Shown here: piece by piece, positions 25,245 to 33,925 of the stretch
Layout of the letters: every line of letters starts with the position of its first letter
Numbering within the stretch: position 1 is the first letter of the stretch
Translations under genes and position numbers: made by a program
Assembly: GCF_002217435.1 (NCBI RefSeq)
Contig: NZ_MUHF01000017.1
Location: 124,335-188,334 of the forward strand
Direction of reading: 5' to 3'
Length of the DNA stretch: 64,000 nt
From: Flavobacterium reichenbachii
GTDB lineage: Bacteria; Bacteroidota; Bacteroidia; Flavobacteriales; Flavobacteriaceae
The notes under the pieces: model-generated
Told to the model about the DNA's origin: nothing
What the model saw: only the letters and a program-made list of their open reading frames with translations
Databases searched by the model: none

Positions 25245-26513
25245 TTAGTTATTAAAGGAACTGTAAGTCAGTTTTCTCCAAAGCCATTCGAGAGGACCAT
25301 GTTTATGAAATCTTAGCCACACGGTTGTCAGCAGAATCTGAATCACCCAAATAATGATCACTATCGGAATTAATTCAAATCTGGAGAATTGATTAAACTG
25401 TCCGAAACCGTAACCGTAAAAAATAATTCCGGCAATAATGCTCTGAAAAATATAGTTAGATAAAGCAGTGCGGCCAATATTTGAAATTATTTTTAATTTG
25501 ATGTTTTTTAGGAATCGCTGATAAATGCCATTTAGAATTAAAACATATCCTACGCCCAAAGTTTCTCTTGGAAAAGTATAGAGCAGATTTTCCCAAAAGC
25601 TCACTACGGGTTTCTGATCTTCAAAAGTCCAATGGTAATATCTGTAGTAATTAATGATTAAGGCGATTGCTAAAACCAAAATACTAATCAGCCAATAATT
25701 TTTCCAAACGCTGTAATCTACAAAAATGCCGGTGCGGTACAGCATCATTCCGAGCAGCATAATAATTAATGTCGGAAATAGTATCGATTGATAGTACAGT
25801 TCTCCTTCGTGTACTTTTGCGTGTTCAAAAGATTTTTTTAAACCTTCAAAATAAGTTGGTTTTGGATTTTCGACTTCTTCTTTTTCGACTTTTTTAGTTG
25901 ATTTTACCGCAAATCTTTTTTTCCATTCACTGATGGTTTTAGCTTGTTCCTCAGTTCTTTGAGATTCTTTTATTTGTAAAGCAGCCAGATAATCGTTTTG
26001 TTTTTTTTGCGAATTTAGTGTAGTAGTGTAAGCTTTGAATATGATAATGGAAACTAAAAGTAAAAGAACTAAAATTATACTTTTGGTTTTAAAAGAGCGA
26101 AACGGAATTAAAAGTAAACCACAAATTGAATAGTGATAAAGTACATCGCCGTCCCAGATAAAATAAGCATGAATGACCCCAATTATAAACAGCCAAAACA
26201 ATCTGCGACCATAAATATCCATTGCTTTAAGACCGATATTTTTTGCTTCTAAACGTTCTAAAAAAATTACAAAACCAACTCCAAACAACATGGCAAACAT
26301 ATTGTAAAATTTACCCTGAGTTAAAAAATAAACCCAAAATCTGGTGTTGAAATCTATCGCACTTTCATAACCGCATTTCCAGGAACTCCAAGGGCTTTCG
26401 TAAGCAAAATTTTCAATATTAATAAACAATATTCCCAAGATGGCAATTCCTCTTAAAAAGTCAAGAGACGATATTCTTTCTGAAAGTACAGTGGGCTGTA
26501 ATTGATTATCCAT
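25245..26513 (-). CDS. DUF418 family (YeiB-like) membrane protein
   Basis: A 422-residue integral membrane protein with about ten hydrophobic segments. The N-terminal RISSLDFLRGIAILGILFINIENFAY and C-terminal FRFHKHGPLEWLWRKLTY motifs are characteristic of DUF418/YeiB proteins, which are possible acyl-transfer or transport proteins of uncertain role. A charged cytoplasmic or periplasmic insert at about 175-235 is richer in Lys/Glu than usual. It lies 17 bp after an AraC-type regulator gene in the same direction, so that regulator may control it. The substrate is unknown. Confidence 0.88.
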   Translation of the reverse strand: MDNQLQPTVLSERISSLDFLRGIAILGILFINIENFAYESPWSSWKCGYESAIDFNTRFWVYFLTQGKFYNMFAMLFGVGFVIFLERLEAKNIGLKAMDIYGRRLFWLFIIGVIHAYFIWDGDVLYHYSICGLLLIPFRSFKTKSIILVLLLLVSIIIFKAYTTTLNSQKKQNDYLAALQIKESQRTEEQAKTISEWKKRFAVKSTKKVEKEEVENPKPTYFEGLKKSFEHAKVHEGELYYQSILFPTLIIMLLGMMLYRTGIFVDYSVWKNYWLISILVLAIALIINYYRYYHWTFEDQKPVVSFWENLLYTFPRETLGVGYVLILNGIYQRFLKNIKLKIISNIGRTALSNYIFQSIIAGIIFYGYGFGQFNQFSRFELIPIVIIIWVIQILLTTVWLRFHKHGPLEWLWRKLTYSSFNN

Positions 26514-26530
26514 ATTGCTTTAGTTATTAA

Positions 26531-27382
26531 TTAGACATTTCCGAAACCAAAAAACATTTTGCGAAATTCTGTCGGATTTACACCTCTGTGTTTTTTAAAC
26601 ATATTATTAAAATGACTTTTATCTGTAAAGCCAAATTCTGCAGCAATTTCCGTAATCCTCATATTGGTATTTACTAAGCGGTTTTCTATTAGTTTAAGCT
26701 TATAATTGGTTTGATATTCCTGTAATGTTTCATTAGTATGTTTTCTGAAAAACCTCCCGAGATAGGTTTCAGAAATTCCGAATTTATTGCTGATGTGCTG
26801 TCCTTTTAGTTTTTCAGGATGATAAATATTTGCCTGCACATATTGCAATATTGCCACGATTTTTTTATCACTTTGATCGTTGATCTTTTCCGGAAGTTTT
26901 ACCATGATATTCCGTGCGATAATAATCAGTAAAGTGTTAATGTATTGAGAAATAAGTTCTTTGTGGTACAAGCCTCCTTTTTCATGTTCTTTAATTATGG
27001 CTTCAATGATCGGGCGAACAATAATTTTATCGTCTTCATTTTGTATGATACAGCCAGATTGCTGTGGAGCATTTTTAAGGATTATTTCTATTTGCTGCAA
27101 TAATTGCTGGTCATAGACTCCGTTTAGATAGAAGTTATTAAATCGAATGAAAAACAATTGTGTAGGCGCAGCAAAATCAAAATAGTTTTGATGATCAGGA
27201 GTCAAAAGAAACAAGTTTCCAGTTTCGTAATTAAAAGTAGTATTGTTTACAGACTGTGTGCCGTTCCCTTCAACAATGTACGCTACTTCAAAAATACTGT
27301 GCATGTACCCGGGTTTAGGGCATTCTTCTGTCAATTTGGTAAGAACCAATTCAAAAGGTTCTTCTAACATAATTTCTACCAT
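26531..27382 (-). CDS. AraC-family transcriptional regulator
   Basis: A 283-residue regulator. The N-terminal cupin-like sensing domain (about 15-150) contains HSIFEVAYIVEGNGTQ and FLLTPDHQNYFDF. The C-terminal double helix-turn-helix (about 185-280) contains KFGISETYLGRFFRKHTNETLQEY and ITEIAAEFGFTDKSHFNNMFKKHRGVNPTEFRK. The ATG at 27380-27382 is preferred to an upstream TTG frame. It precedes the DUF418 gene by 17 bp and is divergent from a DoxX gene. A TATATTTG box at 27427-27434 fits. The ligand is unknown. Confidence 0.9.
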   Translation of the reverse strand: MVEIMLEEPFELVLTKLTEECPKPGYMHSIFEVAYIVEGNGTQSVNNTTFNYETGNLFLLTPDHQNYFDFAAPTQLFFIRFNNFYLNGVYDQQLLQQIEIILKNAPQQSGCIIQNEDDKIIVRPIIEAIIKEHEKGGLYHKELISQYINTLLIIIARNIMVKLPEKINDQSDKKIVAILQYVQANIYHPEKLKGQHISNKFGISETYLGRFFRKHTNETLQEYQTNYKLKLIENRLVNTNMRITEIAAEFGFTDKSHFNNMFKKHRGVNPTEFRKMFFGFGNV

Positions 27383-27426
27383 ATTAAAAATGTACACTTT
27401 AGAACACGAATATAACAACCTGTAAT

Positions 27427-27434
27427 CAAATATA
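27427..27434 (-). promoter_or_regulatory. Candidate -7 box (TATATTTG) of the AraC gene
   Basis: Matches TAnnTTTG on the minus strand; the predicted start is near 27420 and the leader 38 bases. No ideal -33 element. Confidence 0.35.
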
Positions 27435-27512
27435 GCAGCATTTTGTAAGATATATTTAAAAGTAATTTATATACTAATTGGTATTAAAAATTCTGAGACT
27501 GTTCACTTTTTT

Positions 27513-27520
27513 TAAATTTG
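27513..27520 (+). promoter_or_regulatory. Candidate -7 box (TAAATTTG) of the DoxX gene
   Basis: Matches TAnnTTTG; the predicted start is near 27527, giving an 87-base leader. No clear -33 TTG, so an activator such as the divergent AraC protein may be needed (inference). Confidence 0.35.
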
Positions 27521-27613
27521 AAGAAAGTACGAGGGCTTTTAAATCATAAAAAATTGTATTTTAGTTGATCACAAAACCTAAATTTTGAATTAATTTAATC
27601 AAAACAATTTATT

Positions 27614-28000
27614 ATGATTTCAAAAAACACAGACTTTGGATTACTTTTATTACGTATAAGTGTTGGAGGTTTAATGCTTTTTCATGGCGTATCAAAAATA
27701 CTTCATGGTATTTCTTTCCTTCTGGAAAATATGGGACCTGTAGGTTATGCTGTTTATATTGGTGAAGTTTTGGCTCCGCTTGCCATTTTATTAGGATGGC
27801 GTACTAGAATTGCAGCAGTTGTTTTTGCAGTTAATTGTATTGTAGCAATTGCAGTTGCACATGCGCAGGATCTTTTTTCTATCAGCGAGCACGGAGGTTA
27901 TGCAAACGAATTATTAATGCTTTATTTATTAGGAGCTGTGGCTTTATTTTTTACGGGCGCAGGAAAATATTCTATTTCTCATACTAATAAATGGGATTAA
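27614..28000 (+). CDS. DoxX family membrane protein
   Basis: A 128-residue protein with four hydrophobic segments (about 8-28, 42-62, 68-88 and 100-118). The DoxX-type motifs are LLLLRISVGGLMLFHGVSKI near the start and IGEVLAPLAILLGWRTRIAA in the middle. The family is a small inner-membrane group linked in some bacteria to redox and membrane-stress proteins. It is transcribed away from the AraC gene, which may control it, and is followed by a strong terminator. No enzyme partner lies beside it. Confidence 0.9.
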   Translation: MISKNTDFGLLLLRISVGGLMLFHGVSKILHGISFLLENMGPVGYAVYIGEVLAPLAILLGWRTRIAAVVFAVNCIVAIAVAHAQDLFSISEHGGYANELLMLYLLGAVALFFTGAGKYSISHTNKWD

Positions 28001-28017
28001 TTTAGCGAAAATAAATA

Positions 28018-28058
28018 AAAGAAAACCGCACAGAATCAATAGAGACTGTGCGGTTTTT
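28018..28058. terminator. Bidirectional terminator
   Basis: AAAACCGCACAG and CTGTGCGGTTTT form a perfect 12-bp stem, with a 12-base loop and T-rich end, between the convergent DoxX and DUF763 genes. Confidence 0.9.
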
Positions 28059-28088
28059 ATATTTATAATTATTGAAAAGAGTATTAAA

Positions 28089-29309
28089 TCAAAACAATTC
28101 TAATTGATTTCCGGGATTTGAAGGTTTAGTCTTTGGCGGTTTTGCATCTCCAAAAACTGTTTTTCCCTGATATTTATAAGATTCGTTTCTTTCTTTTTGA
28201 ATTAATGCGTCAAAGTTATTATTTGGTGTAAAACCTTCTTCTGCTTTTCTTGAGATTTCTGATAATTTTCTAATAGCATCAATTTTATCATTCTGGCCAA
28301 TTTTTGCTCTTTGAATTGCTTTTTGCAGTGTATTAATTGTTTCGTCATAAATGGTAATCGGAACTGGAAACGGATGCCCGTCTTTACCGCCGTGTGCAAA
28401 AGAAAAACGCGCTGGATCTTCAAATCGGGTTGGAGTTCCGTAGATTATTTCGCTTACCAAAGCCAGCGATTGCAGTGCTCTGGGTCCCATTCCTTTTAAG
28501 AGTAAAAGCTCTTCAAAATCTTCTGGTTTGTTTTCGTGCGTTGCCCAAAGCATTGCGCCAAGGCGTTTCATGTTTACATCTTCCATACGTACATCATGGT
28601 GTGCCGGCATAGAAAGATATTGCATTTCTTTCATTATTTTTGTTGGAGATTCTTTTGCCAGTTCTAATATTCCTGCTCTCGATTCCTCTGCAGACTGGGC
28701 AGTCAGATTTAAAATTGAACCCTGATTTTCTCCGTAAATAAAAGTATGAGGCTCATTTACAAAAGATTTCAAATCCTTTGAATGCCAGTGATATCTTCTG
28801 GCGGTTTTAGAATCTGGATTCATTCCCTGCTGAATAACAGCCCATTGTCCTTTATTGTCTACAATAAAATTATGCTGATACAACTGAAATCCGTCCTGAA
28901 TAGCCGTGTTGTCTACTTTGGCTGTAATTCGGCTGCAATTGGCAAGATCCAGACCGTCCAGACCTGTTTTTTCTCCTACGTATAAAAGTTCTTGAGGTGT
29001 CTGCGTAGAATGTTTTCCTTTGCCGCCGCAGATGTAAATTCCTAATTCTTTAGAATGCGGATTTACCGATTTTTTTAAAGCGCCAAGTACAGAAGTTGTA
29101 ATTCCCGACGAATGCCAATCCATACCCATAACGGCACCAAAACTCTGAAACCAAAAAGGATTACTCAATTTTGTAATTACTTCTGAAGTAGAAAATTCTA
29201 AGGCAATCGTTTCTACAATTGCAAAACCAAGTTTAGACATACGTTCGGCCAGCCATAAAGGGACATGGCCATAATGCAACGGAAGATCTGCTGTACCGGA
29301 ACGTTTCAT
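28089..29309 (-). CDS. DUF763 domain-containing protein
   Basis: A 406-residue cytoplasmic protein. It starts MKRSGTADLPLHYGHVPLWL, which is the conserved DUF763 start, so the ATG at 29307-29309 is chosen over a TTG 21 bases upstream. GAVMGMDWHSSGITTS, ICGGKGKHST and the helix-hairpin-helix-like LLLLKGMGPRALQSLALVSE support the call. The hairpin element hints at DNA or RNA binding. The family is shared with archaea, and its role is not established as far as I know. A TAAATTTG box lies at 29328-29335. It stands alone between two terminators. Confidence 0.9.
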   Translation of the reverse strand: MKRSGTADLPLHYGHVPLWLAERMSKLGFAIVETIALEFSTSEVITKLSNPFWFQSFGAVMGMDWHSSGITTSVLGALKKSVNPHSKELGIYICGGKGKHSTQTPQELLYVGEKTGLDGLDLANCSRITAKVDNTAIQDGFQLYQHNFIVDNKGQWAVIQQGMNPDSKTARRYHWHSKDLKSFVNEPHTFIYGENQGSILNLTAQSAEESRAGILELAKESPTKIMKEMQYLSMPAHHDVRMEDVNMKRLGAMLWATHENKPEDFEELLLLKGMGPRALQSLALVSEIIYGTPTRFEDPARFSFAHGGKDGHPFPVPITIYDETINTLQKAIQRAKIGQNDKIDAIRKLSEISRKAEEGFTPNNNFDALIQKERNESYKYQGKTVFGDAKPPKTKPSNPGNQLELF

Positions 29310-29327
29310 AAGAAGATTTGGATGTTG

Positions 29328-29335
29328 CAAATTTA
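29328..29335 (-). promoter_or_regulatory. Candidate -7 box (TAAATTTG) of the DUF763 gene
   Basis: Matches TAnnTTTG on the minus strand; the predicted start near 29321 leaves a 12-base leader and overlaps the rejected TTG start. Confidence 0.35.
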
Positions 29336-29390
29336 AGTAAAAATAAGGCTGTCAGCTGTTAATAATATTTTTGCGTTTAACCTTAAAATC

Positions 29391-29430
29391 AAAAAAAAAG
29401 CAGAATAGTGTTAAAACCATTCTGCTTTTA
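29391..29430 (-). terminator. Terminator of the secreted esterase gene
   Basis: On the minus strand AAAAGCAGAAT, a loop, ATTCTGCTTTT, then a longer T-run. It lies 22 bp after the stop of the esterase gene. Confidence 0.85.
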
Positions 29431-29451
29431 TATTTAAAATAGACTACATAC

Positions 29452-30501
29452 TTATTTCAAAGTTGATTTGATGATTACTGCAGCTTGTTTTACAGCTGTT
29501 TGTACTGCAGGAACAGTAGCAATTGGATTTAAAAGTCCGTAATCGTGAATTAATCCGCTGTATCTGGTTAAGGTAACAGGAACTCCGGCTTCGTTAAGTT
29601 TTCTTGCGTATGCTTCACCTTCGTCTCTCAAAACATCATTCTCGGCAGTTTGTACCAAAGCAGGAGGTAAGTCTTTTAGTTGATCTAAACTTGCTTGTAA
29701 TGGAGAAGCATAAATTTCTTTTCTTTTGCTGGTGTCTGGCAAGTAGTTATTCCAAAACCATTTCATCATATTTTTAGTTAGAAATCTTCCATTTGCAAAA
29801 GAATTATAAGATTCAGTTTCAAAATTGGCATCGGTTACCGGCCATAATAAAACTTGTAATTTAATATGTGGTCCTTTTTTATCTTTGGCCATTAAGGTAA
29901 TTGCAGCCGTCATGTTTCCTCCAACGCTGTTTCCTACTACTGCAAGGTTTTTTCCGTTTACACCAATTTCTTTTCCGTTTTCAGAAACCCATTCTGTTGC
30001 GGCGTAAATTTCATTTATAGCAACTGGATATTGCGCTTCCGGAGAAGGAGTATAATCTGGGAAAACTGCAACAGCGCCGCTTTCTACAACCAAATCTCGA
30101 ACTAATCTTCTATGAGTAGGATAATCTCCCAAAACCCATCCACCGCCGTGAATGAAGATAAATACAGGAGCATTTGCTTTTGCGTCTTTAGGTTTTGTAA
30201 TATGAATTTTTACTTTAAGTCCGTTTTGAGAAATTACTTTTTCAGACTCTTCAATTCCTGAATAGTCAACTTCTACAGATTTTTGAGCACCTACTAATAC
30301 GCCGCGTGCATCTGCAACGCTTAATTGTTCCAGAGGTTTACCATCACCAGAATTTAATGCTTTCAAAAAACTGCGTACCTCTGTAAAAACCTGCGGATCA
30401 TTTTCGCCTTTGTATTGTCTTTCTTGTGCCATAACTATTGTATTAAGAGTTAAGAATGCGATTATAAAGAAACTTTGTTGTATTGATTTTATAGTTTTCA
30501 T
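29452..30501 (-). CDS. Secreted HSL-type alpha/beta hydrolase (esterase/lipase)
   Basis: A 349-residue enzyme with a Sec signal peptide (about 1-24, ending VMAQ), starting at the ATG at 30499-30501. A longer upstream frame is not needed. The hormone-sensitive-lipase motif FIHGGGWVLGDY is near residue 115, the nucleophile elbow GNSVGGN follows, then QTAENDVLRDEGEAY with the acid and SGLIHDYGLL with the catalytic His. It should hydrolyse short-chain esters in the periplasm or outside. A 28-codon frame lies between its promoter box (30731) and its start. Substrate preference is unknown. Confidence 0.88.
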   Translation of the reverse strand: MKTIKSIQQSFFIIAFLTLNTIVMAQERQYKGENDPQVFTEVRSFLKALNSGDGKPLEQLSVADARGVLVGAQKSVEVDYSGIEESEKVISQNGLKVKIHITKPKDAKANAPVFIFIHGGGWVLGDYPTHRRLVRDLVVESGAVAVFPDYTPSPEAQYPVAINEIYAATEWVSENGKEIGVNGKNLAVVGNSVGGNMTAAITLMAKDKKGPHIKLQVLLWPVTDANFETESYNSFANGRFLTKNMMKWFWNNYLPDTSKRKEIYASPLQASLDQLKDLPPALVQTAENDVLRDEGEAYARKLNEAGVPVTLTRYSGLIHDYGLLNPIATVPAVQTAVKQAAVIIKSTLK

Positions 30502-30610
30502 GATATTATTTTTAAAATTAAGAAAAAAGTTTTGCCTAACGTGTTGTTTCTTTTTAAGTAAAACACTGAATAGCAAAGTGTTTAAATGGAGTTGTAAATG
30601 GAATAGAGAT

Positions 30611-30697
30611 TTAATTTAAGTCGGAACTGTTGTAGTTAATTGGTCCGCTTTTGTTTTTTACGCTGCCTTTTGATGCGGCTTTTAATTTGTGTTTCAT
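30611..30697 (-). CDS. Possible 28-residue peptide
   Basis: A short frame from the ATG at 30695-30697 encodes 28 residues: a basic N-terminal half (MKHKLKAASKGSVKNKSG) and a polar end (PINYNSSDLN). It starts 27 bases after the transcription start predicted from the TATCTTTG box at 30731-30738 and lies 109 bp upstream of the esterase start. Its placement as the first frame after the promoter is its main support. It could be a leader peptide, a small protein or chance. No family is recognised. Confidence 0.35.
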   Translation of the reverse strand: MKHKLKAASKGSVKNKSGPINYNSSDLN

Positions 30698-30730
30698 ATC
30701 TTAAAGTGTTTATCAGTTATTTTGATAGGA

Positions 30731-30738
30731 CAAAGATA
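30731..30738 (-). promoter_or_regulatory. Candidate -7 box (TATCTTTG) upstream of the short ORF and esterase
   Basis: Matches TAnnTTTG on the minus strand; the predicted start is near 30724. No ideal -33 TTG. Confidence 0.35.
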
Positions 30739-30772
30739 TGGCGGTAGTAAAGCTGTAAAAATAGATAAAAGT

Positions 30773-31648
30773 CTATTCTAATTGTACATTTTTCCCTTGA
30801 AGGTATTTTTTCTTAAAATTAGCAGGAGTGTCTCCAACTTTATTGGTAAAAAGGCGGTTAAAATAAGCCGGATCTTCGTAACCAAGCTGATAAGCAATTT
30901 CTTTTACACTCAAGGCAGAATATCCCAAAAGCCTTTTTGCTTCCAGAATAATTCGGTCTTTGATAATATCGTTGGGCTGAGATAGCTCCAGACGATTAAA
31001 TTTATTGGATAAAGTTTTTGGAGCAACGCCAAGAATGTCGGCATAATCTGCTACAGTATGTTTGGTTCTAAAATGAATTTCGACAAGACGGCTGAAATTC
31101 CTGAAGAAATCCATTTCTTTAGAGGATTCAGTATTCAATGCACCCAGCTGCTGTATTTTCCAGATTCGGGTAGCTTTTATGATTAATTGTTTTAGATACG
31201 TTCGAATCATTTCTTCCTGCGAAGAATCTGGAGAATCAAACTCTTGCTGGATCTGATCGTAAATGCTTTCTACAAATAAAACTTCCTTTTCAGGAAGCGC
31301 AGTCATAGGCATTTCAAAAATATTATTAAACAACAAACCGTCGCATGCTACTTCTGCATCGTGAATTTGTACGCAGTAAAAATCACGATTATAGTACATA
31401 AAGTAACCTTGCCCTTTTCCTTCTTTATCAATCTGCAGATATTGATTGCTGTTTATAAAAAACAAGGAAGGCGTTTTGGTGGTATATTGTTTAAAGTCAA
31501 TAGTTACCAAATAATTCTCAGGCAGATAAAGAACTTTAATATACGTTTTGAAAGCATCACTATTAATTTCGTCTATAGAACTCTGGTTTAGTACAACAAA
31601 CCCAAGTTTTTTATAATTAGATTCAAAAAAATTATGATTGCTCATCAT
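30773..31648 (-). CDS. AraC-family regulator, last gene of the Kai operon
   Basis: A 291-residue protein. The N-terminal part (about 1-185) is cupin-like with IDFKQYTTKTPSLFFINSNQYL. The C-terminal double helix-turn-helix is at about 190-280, with VADYADILGVAPKTLSNKF and SVKEIAYQLGYEDPAYFNRLFTNKVGDTPANFKKKY. It starts 7 bp after the receiver gene (a second ATG follows directly), so it is the sixth gene of the kaiC operon. This makes it a candidate DNA-binding output of the KaiC/KaiB/two-component module, a role filled by the receiver-domain protein RpaA in cyanobacteria. The link is by gene order only. Confidence 0.9.
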   Translation of the reverse strand: MMSNHNFFESNYKKLGFVVLNQSSIDEINSDAFKTYIKVLYLPENYLVTIDFKQYTTKTPSLFFINSNQYLQIDKEGKGQGYFMYYNRDFYCVQIHDAEVACDGLLFNNIFEMPMTALPEKEVLFVESIYDQIQQEFDSPDSSQEEMIRTYLKQLIIKATRIWKIQQLGALNTESSKEMDFFRNFSRLVEIHFRTKHTVADYADILGVAPKTLSNKFNRLELSQPNDIIKDRIILEAKRLLGYSALSVKEIAYQLGYEDPAYFNRLFTNKVGDTPANFKKKYLQGKNVQLE

Positions 31649-31655
31649 ATAAAGA

Positions 31656-32060
31656 TTATTGTGCAGCGATGGTCAAAATTGTTTTAGGAATTTCCTCAAA
31701 AGCTTCAAAAGAATATGGCTTTGTCAAATAGGCTTTTACGCCAAGATTATCACATTTTTCTTTATAAGCAGGATTTATACTTGTTGAATATACAAAGCAG
31801 GGAATATTTTTGAAGTCAGCATCGGTCAAAATTTCCTGCAGTGCTTCGATGCCGTCAAGAATAGGCATGTTAATATCAGTAAGGATAATGTCGGGAATGT
31901 GATTGGAAGTATCTTTTAAATAATTTAAAAGTTCTTCTCCATTATTTACAATACTTACTTTTGAAAAATTTGGATTATTTGTAAAAGTTTGCAGCATTAT
32001 ATCAGCATCGTCGTAATCATCTTCTGCTATTATAATATGTAAGTTGTCTAATTGTGGCAT
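31656..32060 (-). CDS. Single-domain response regulator of the Kai operon
   Basis: A 134-residue receiver with IIIAEDDYDDAD at the start, phosphoacceptor Asp62 in IILTDINMP, Ser/Thr in FVYSTS and Lys in YLTKPYSFEAFEE. No output domain. It starts 1 bp after the histidine kinase gene, so the pair is cognate. In this operon it most likely relays the kinase signal to another protein, possibly the AraC protein or KaiC (inference). Confidence 0.92.
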   Translation of the reverse strand: MPQLDNLHIIIAEDDYDDADIMLQTFTNNPNFSKVSIVNNGEELLNYLKDTSNHIPDIILTDINMPILDGIEALQEILTDADFKNIPCFVYSTSINPAYKEKCDNLGVKAYLTKPYSFEAFEEIPKTILTIAAQ

Positions 32061-32061
32061 T

Positions 32062-33315
32062 TTATGTTACTGGAAAAAAGAGGTTAAATATGGTTCCCTC
32101 ATGCAGTTGACTTTCTACAGTTATGTCACCTGAATGGTTTTCCATAATTTTTTTACAAATTGCAAGCCCAATACCATTTCCTGAATATTCATTTTTGGCG
32201 TGCAATCGCTGAAAGATAGTAAAAATTTTGTTAAGATGACCTTGTTCCATTCCAATACCATTGTCTTTGATTTCAATTTTCACAAATTTACCGGCCTCCT
32301 CAAGCACTTCAGATTTGAAATTTTCTATTTCGGAAATCTGAATTAAAGGCGCAATATCTGGTTTGCTGTATTTTACAGCATTTGAAATAAGATTAGAAAA
32401 AAGCTGGCGCATTTGCACGCGTGAAGCACGTATTGTAGGTAAATTCCCGATTTCGATACTGGCATTTTTATCATTTATAATGATTTCCAGATCATCCTTC
32501 ACTTCTGCAATTACTTCGGCTAAGTTTACAGCTGTTCGATCTTCTTGCGCTGTGTGCGAAGAATATTGAACTAAATCATCAATGAGTGAATTCAATCGCA
32601 GTACAGAAGATTTCATTACATTCATTGATTTAGCATCTGTTTCTGTTAGATTCGAACCATCAATTCTTCCATTATACATTACAATTTTTCTGAGCGGTTC
32701 TTTAAGATCATGCGAGATTACATGTATAAATTCCTCCAGATTTTTATTGATTCTGTTTAACTCATTAATTTTTTCCTCCAGCTTTTTTTGATGATGCAGC
32801 AGTGCTTGTTCATGTTTTTTCTTTTCAGTCAGATCGGTAACTACAACTCCAATTCCTTGAACTGCTGGTTCCAAATCTGTTAAAGCGATATAAGCGGGAA
32901 AGGTTTTATCTCCCTGAGTTTTAAATGTGATCTCATGCGTATTTACGCCATACTTCTGTGCCTCAATTAATGCCGTGAAATTGTCAGGATTATCAAAATA
33001 CTCATAGATATAATTTCCAATTATTTTTTCGGAAGGTAAATCTATAAGTTTTGAGAAATAATCATTACAATATAAGATCAGTCCGTTTTTTGCGATACTT
33101 AAAGCTCCCTGACCAAATTTTTCAATTAAAAGTCTAAAGGTATAATCGGCAGTTTCCAGCGAATAAAGTTCCGGCACGCCGTTATTGTGCAGTACCAAAG
33201 CATCTACATCGCCGTGTTTGATAGCCTCAATTATGCTGTTAGAATCATAAAGCTGTTCTTTAAGCAGGTTTATCTCTTCTAATAAAGATTCAATATTTTT
33301 ATTGGTAGACTCCAA
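32062..33315 (-). CDS. PAS sensor histidine kinase of the Kai operon
   Basis: A 417-residue soluble kinase. An N-terminal coiled coil (1-30) is followed by the GDVDALVLHNNG element near 34-46 seen in many soluble PAS kinases. A PAS domain lies at about 60-165, a second coiled coil at about 168-195, the HisKA domain with the His of VISHDLKEPLRK, and the ATPase domain (NLISNAVKYS, DNGIGM, GNGIGLAI). The start is a TTG at 33313-33315. An in-frame stop lies just upstream and no Met codon follows for over 200 residues, so TTG is the only plausible initiator. It is placed 4 bp after the second kaiB. It resembles the SasA/HDLKEPLRK kinases in logic but lacks the KaiB-like N-terminal domain of SasA. 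Confidence 0.88.
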   Translation of the reverse strand: MESTNKNIESLLEEINLLKEQLYDSNSIIEAIKHGDVDALVLHNNGVPELYSLETADYTFRLLIEKFGQGALSIAKNGLILYCNDYFSKLIDLPSEKIIGNYIYEYFDNPDNFTALIEAQKYGVNTHEITFKTQGDKTFPAYIALTDLEPAVQGIGVVVTDLTEKKKHEQALLHHQKKLEEKINELNRINKNLEEFIHVISHDLKEPLRKIVMYNGRIDGSNLTETDAKSMNVMKSSVLRLNSLIDDLVQYSSHTAQEDRTAVNLAEVIAEVKDDLEIIINDKNASIEIGNLPTIRASRVQMRQLFSNLISNAVKYSKPDIAPLIQISEIENFKSEVLEEAGKFVKIEIKDNGIGMEQGHLNKIFTIFQRLHAKNEYSGNGIGLAICKKIMENHSGDITVESQLHEGTIFNLFFPVT

Positions 33316-33319
33316 ATTA

Positions 33320-33616
33320 TTAACTGATATTTAGTATCCTTAAAACCTTTTCCTTGTCTGATAAATCTCCAAGTATAATTCTTTCCGGTATAGGATGTGT
33401 TTTAATTAATGTAGGTATTGCTATAATTTGGTGAATCACCGCTTGTTCTTTATCACGACTAATGTCTATAATCTCTATTTCGTAATTGCCTGTGAGATAT
33501 TTATCGCAAATGAGACGTAGATTTTCTATTGCACGTCCTGATTTAACAGACATACCTGAGACAAAAAGCAAAAATTTATGTTTGGCCGTACTGGAACTGT
33601 CTGAGGAATCATCCAT
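33320..33616 (-). CDS. Divergent KaiB-like protein (second copy)
   Basis: A 98-residue thioredoxin-like KaiB-family protein. The pattern FLLFVSGMSVKSGRAIENL, YEIEIIDISRDKEQA, IAIPTLIKT, ILGDLSDKEKVL follows KaiB but lacks several surface residues kept in the first copy, such as NPQLAE and [12 protein letters not shown]. It starts by a TAATG overlap with the first kaiB, so translation is coupled. An N-terminal Ser/Asp-rich extension of ~12 residues may be flexible. It may act as an alternate KaiC partner or as the kinase-side adaptor that SasA's N-terminus provides in cyanobacteria (inference). Confidence 0.82.
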   Translation of the reverse strand: MDDSSDSSSTAKHKFLLFVSGMSVKSGRAIENLRLICDKYLTGNYEIEIIDISRDKEQAVIHQIIAIPTLIKTHPIPERIILGDLSDKEKVLRILNIS

Positions 33617-33918
33617 TACAAAGTTTTTAAAGGTTTTATGTTAAGGCCAACAAGTACTCTTTCCTCGTTAGAAAGATCGCCGATTATTTTACGAATAGGT
33701 TCAGGAAATTTTCTCACCAAAGTAGGTACCGCCAGAATTTGATCGCCTTCTGCCAATTGCGGATTTTTGAGCAAGTCGATAATTTCTATACTGTATTTTC
33801 CAGTAAGATGTTCTTCTGCATATTTTTTTATGTTTTCAAGTGCTTTTATCGACTTTGGCGTCTGTCCCGCTATATAAAGCAGTAATTGCCATTCTGCTGC
33901 CTCTTCTTTTTTTTTCAT
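33616..33918 (-). CDS. kaiB: KaiB (canonical-type copy)
   Basis: A 100-residue KaiB. The core [61 protein letters not shown] and NEERVLVGL closely follows cyanobacterial KaiB, which has NPQLAE and PPPVRRIIGDLS at the same places. KaiB is a fold-switching protein that binds the CI ring of KaiC. It lacks the acidic C-terminal tail of cyanobacterial KaiB. It follows kaiC by 7 bp and overlaps the second kaiB by 1 base. The family call is strong; whether it switches fold is unknown. Confidence 0.93.
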   Translation of the reverse strand: MKKKEEAAEWQLLLYIAGQTPKSIKALENIKKYAEEHLTGKYSIEIIDLLKNPQLAEGDQILAVPTLVRKFPEPIRKIIGDLSNEERVLVGLNIKPLKTL

Positions 33919-33925
33919 CCTGCTG

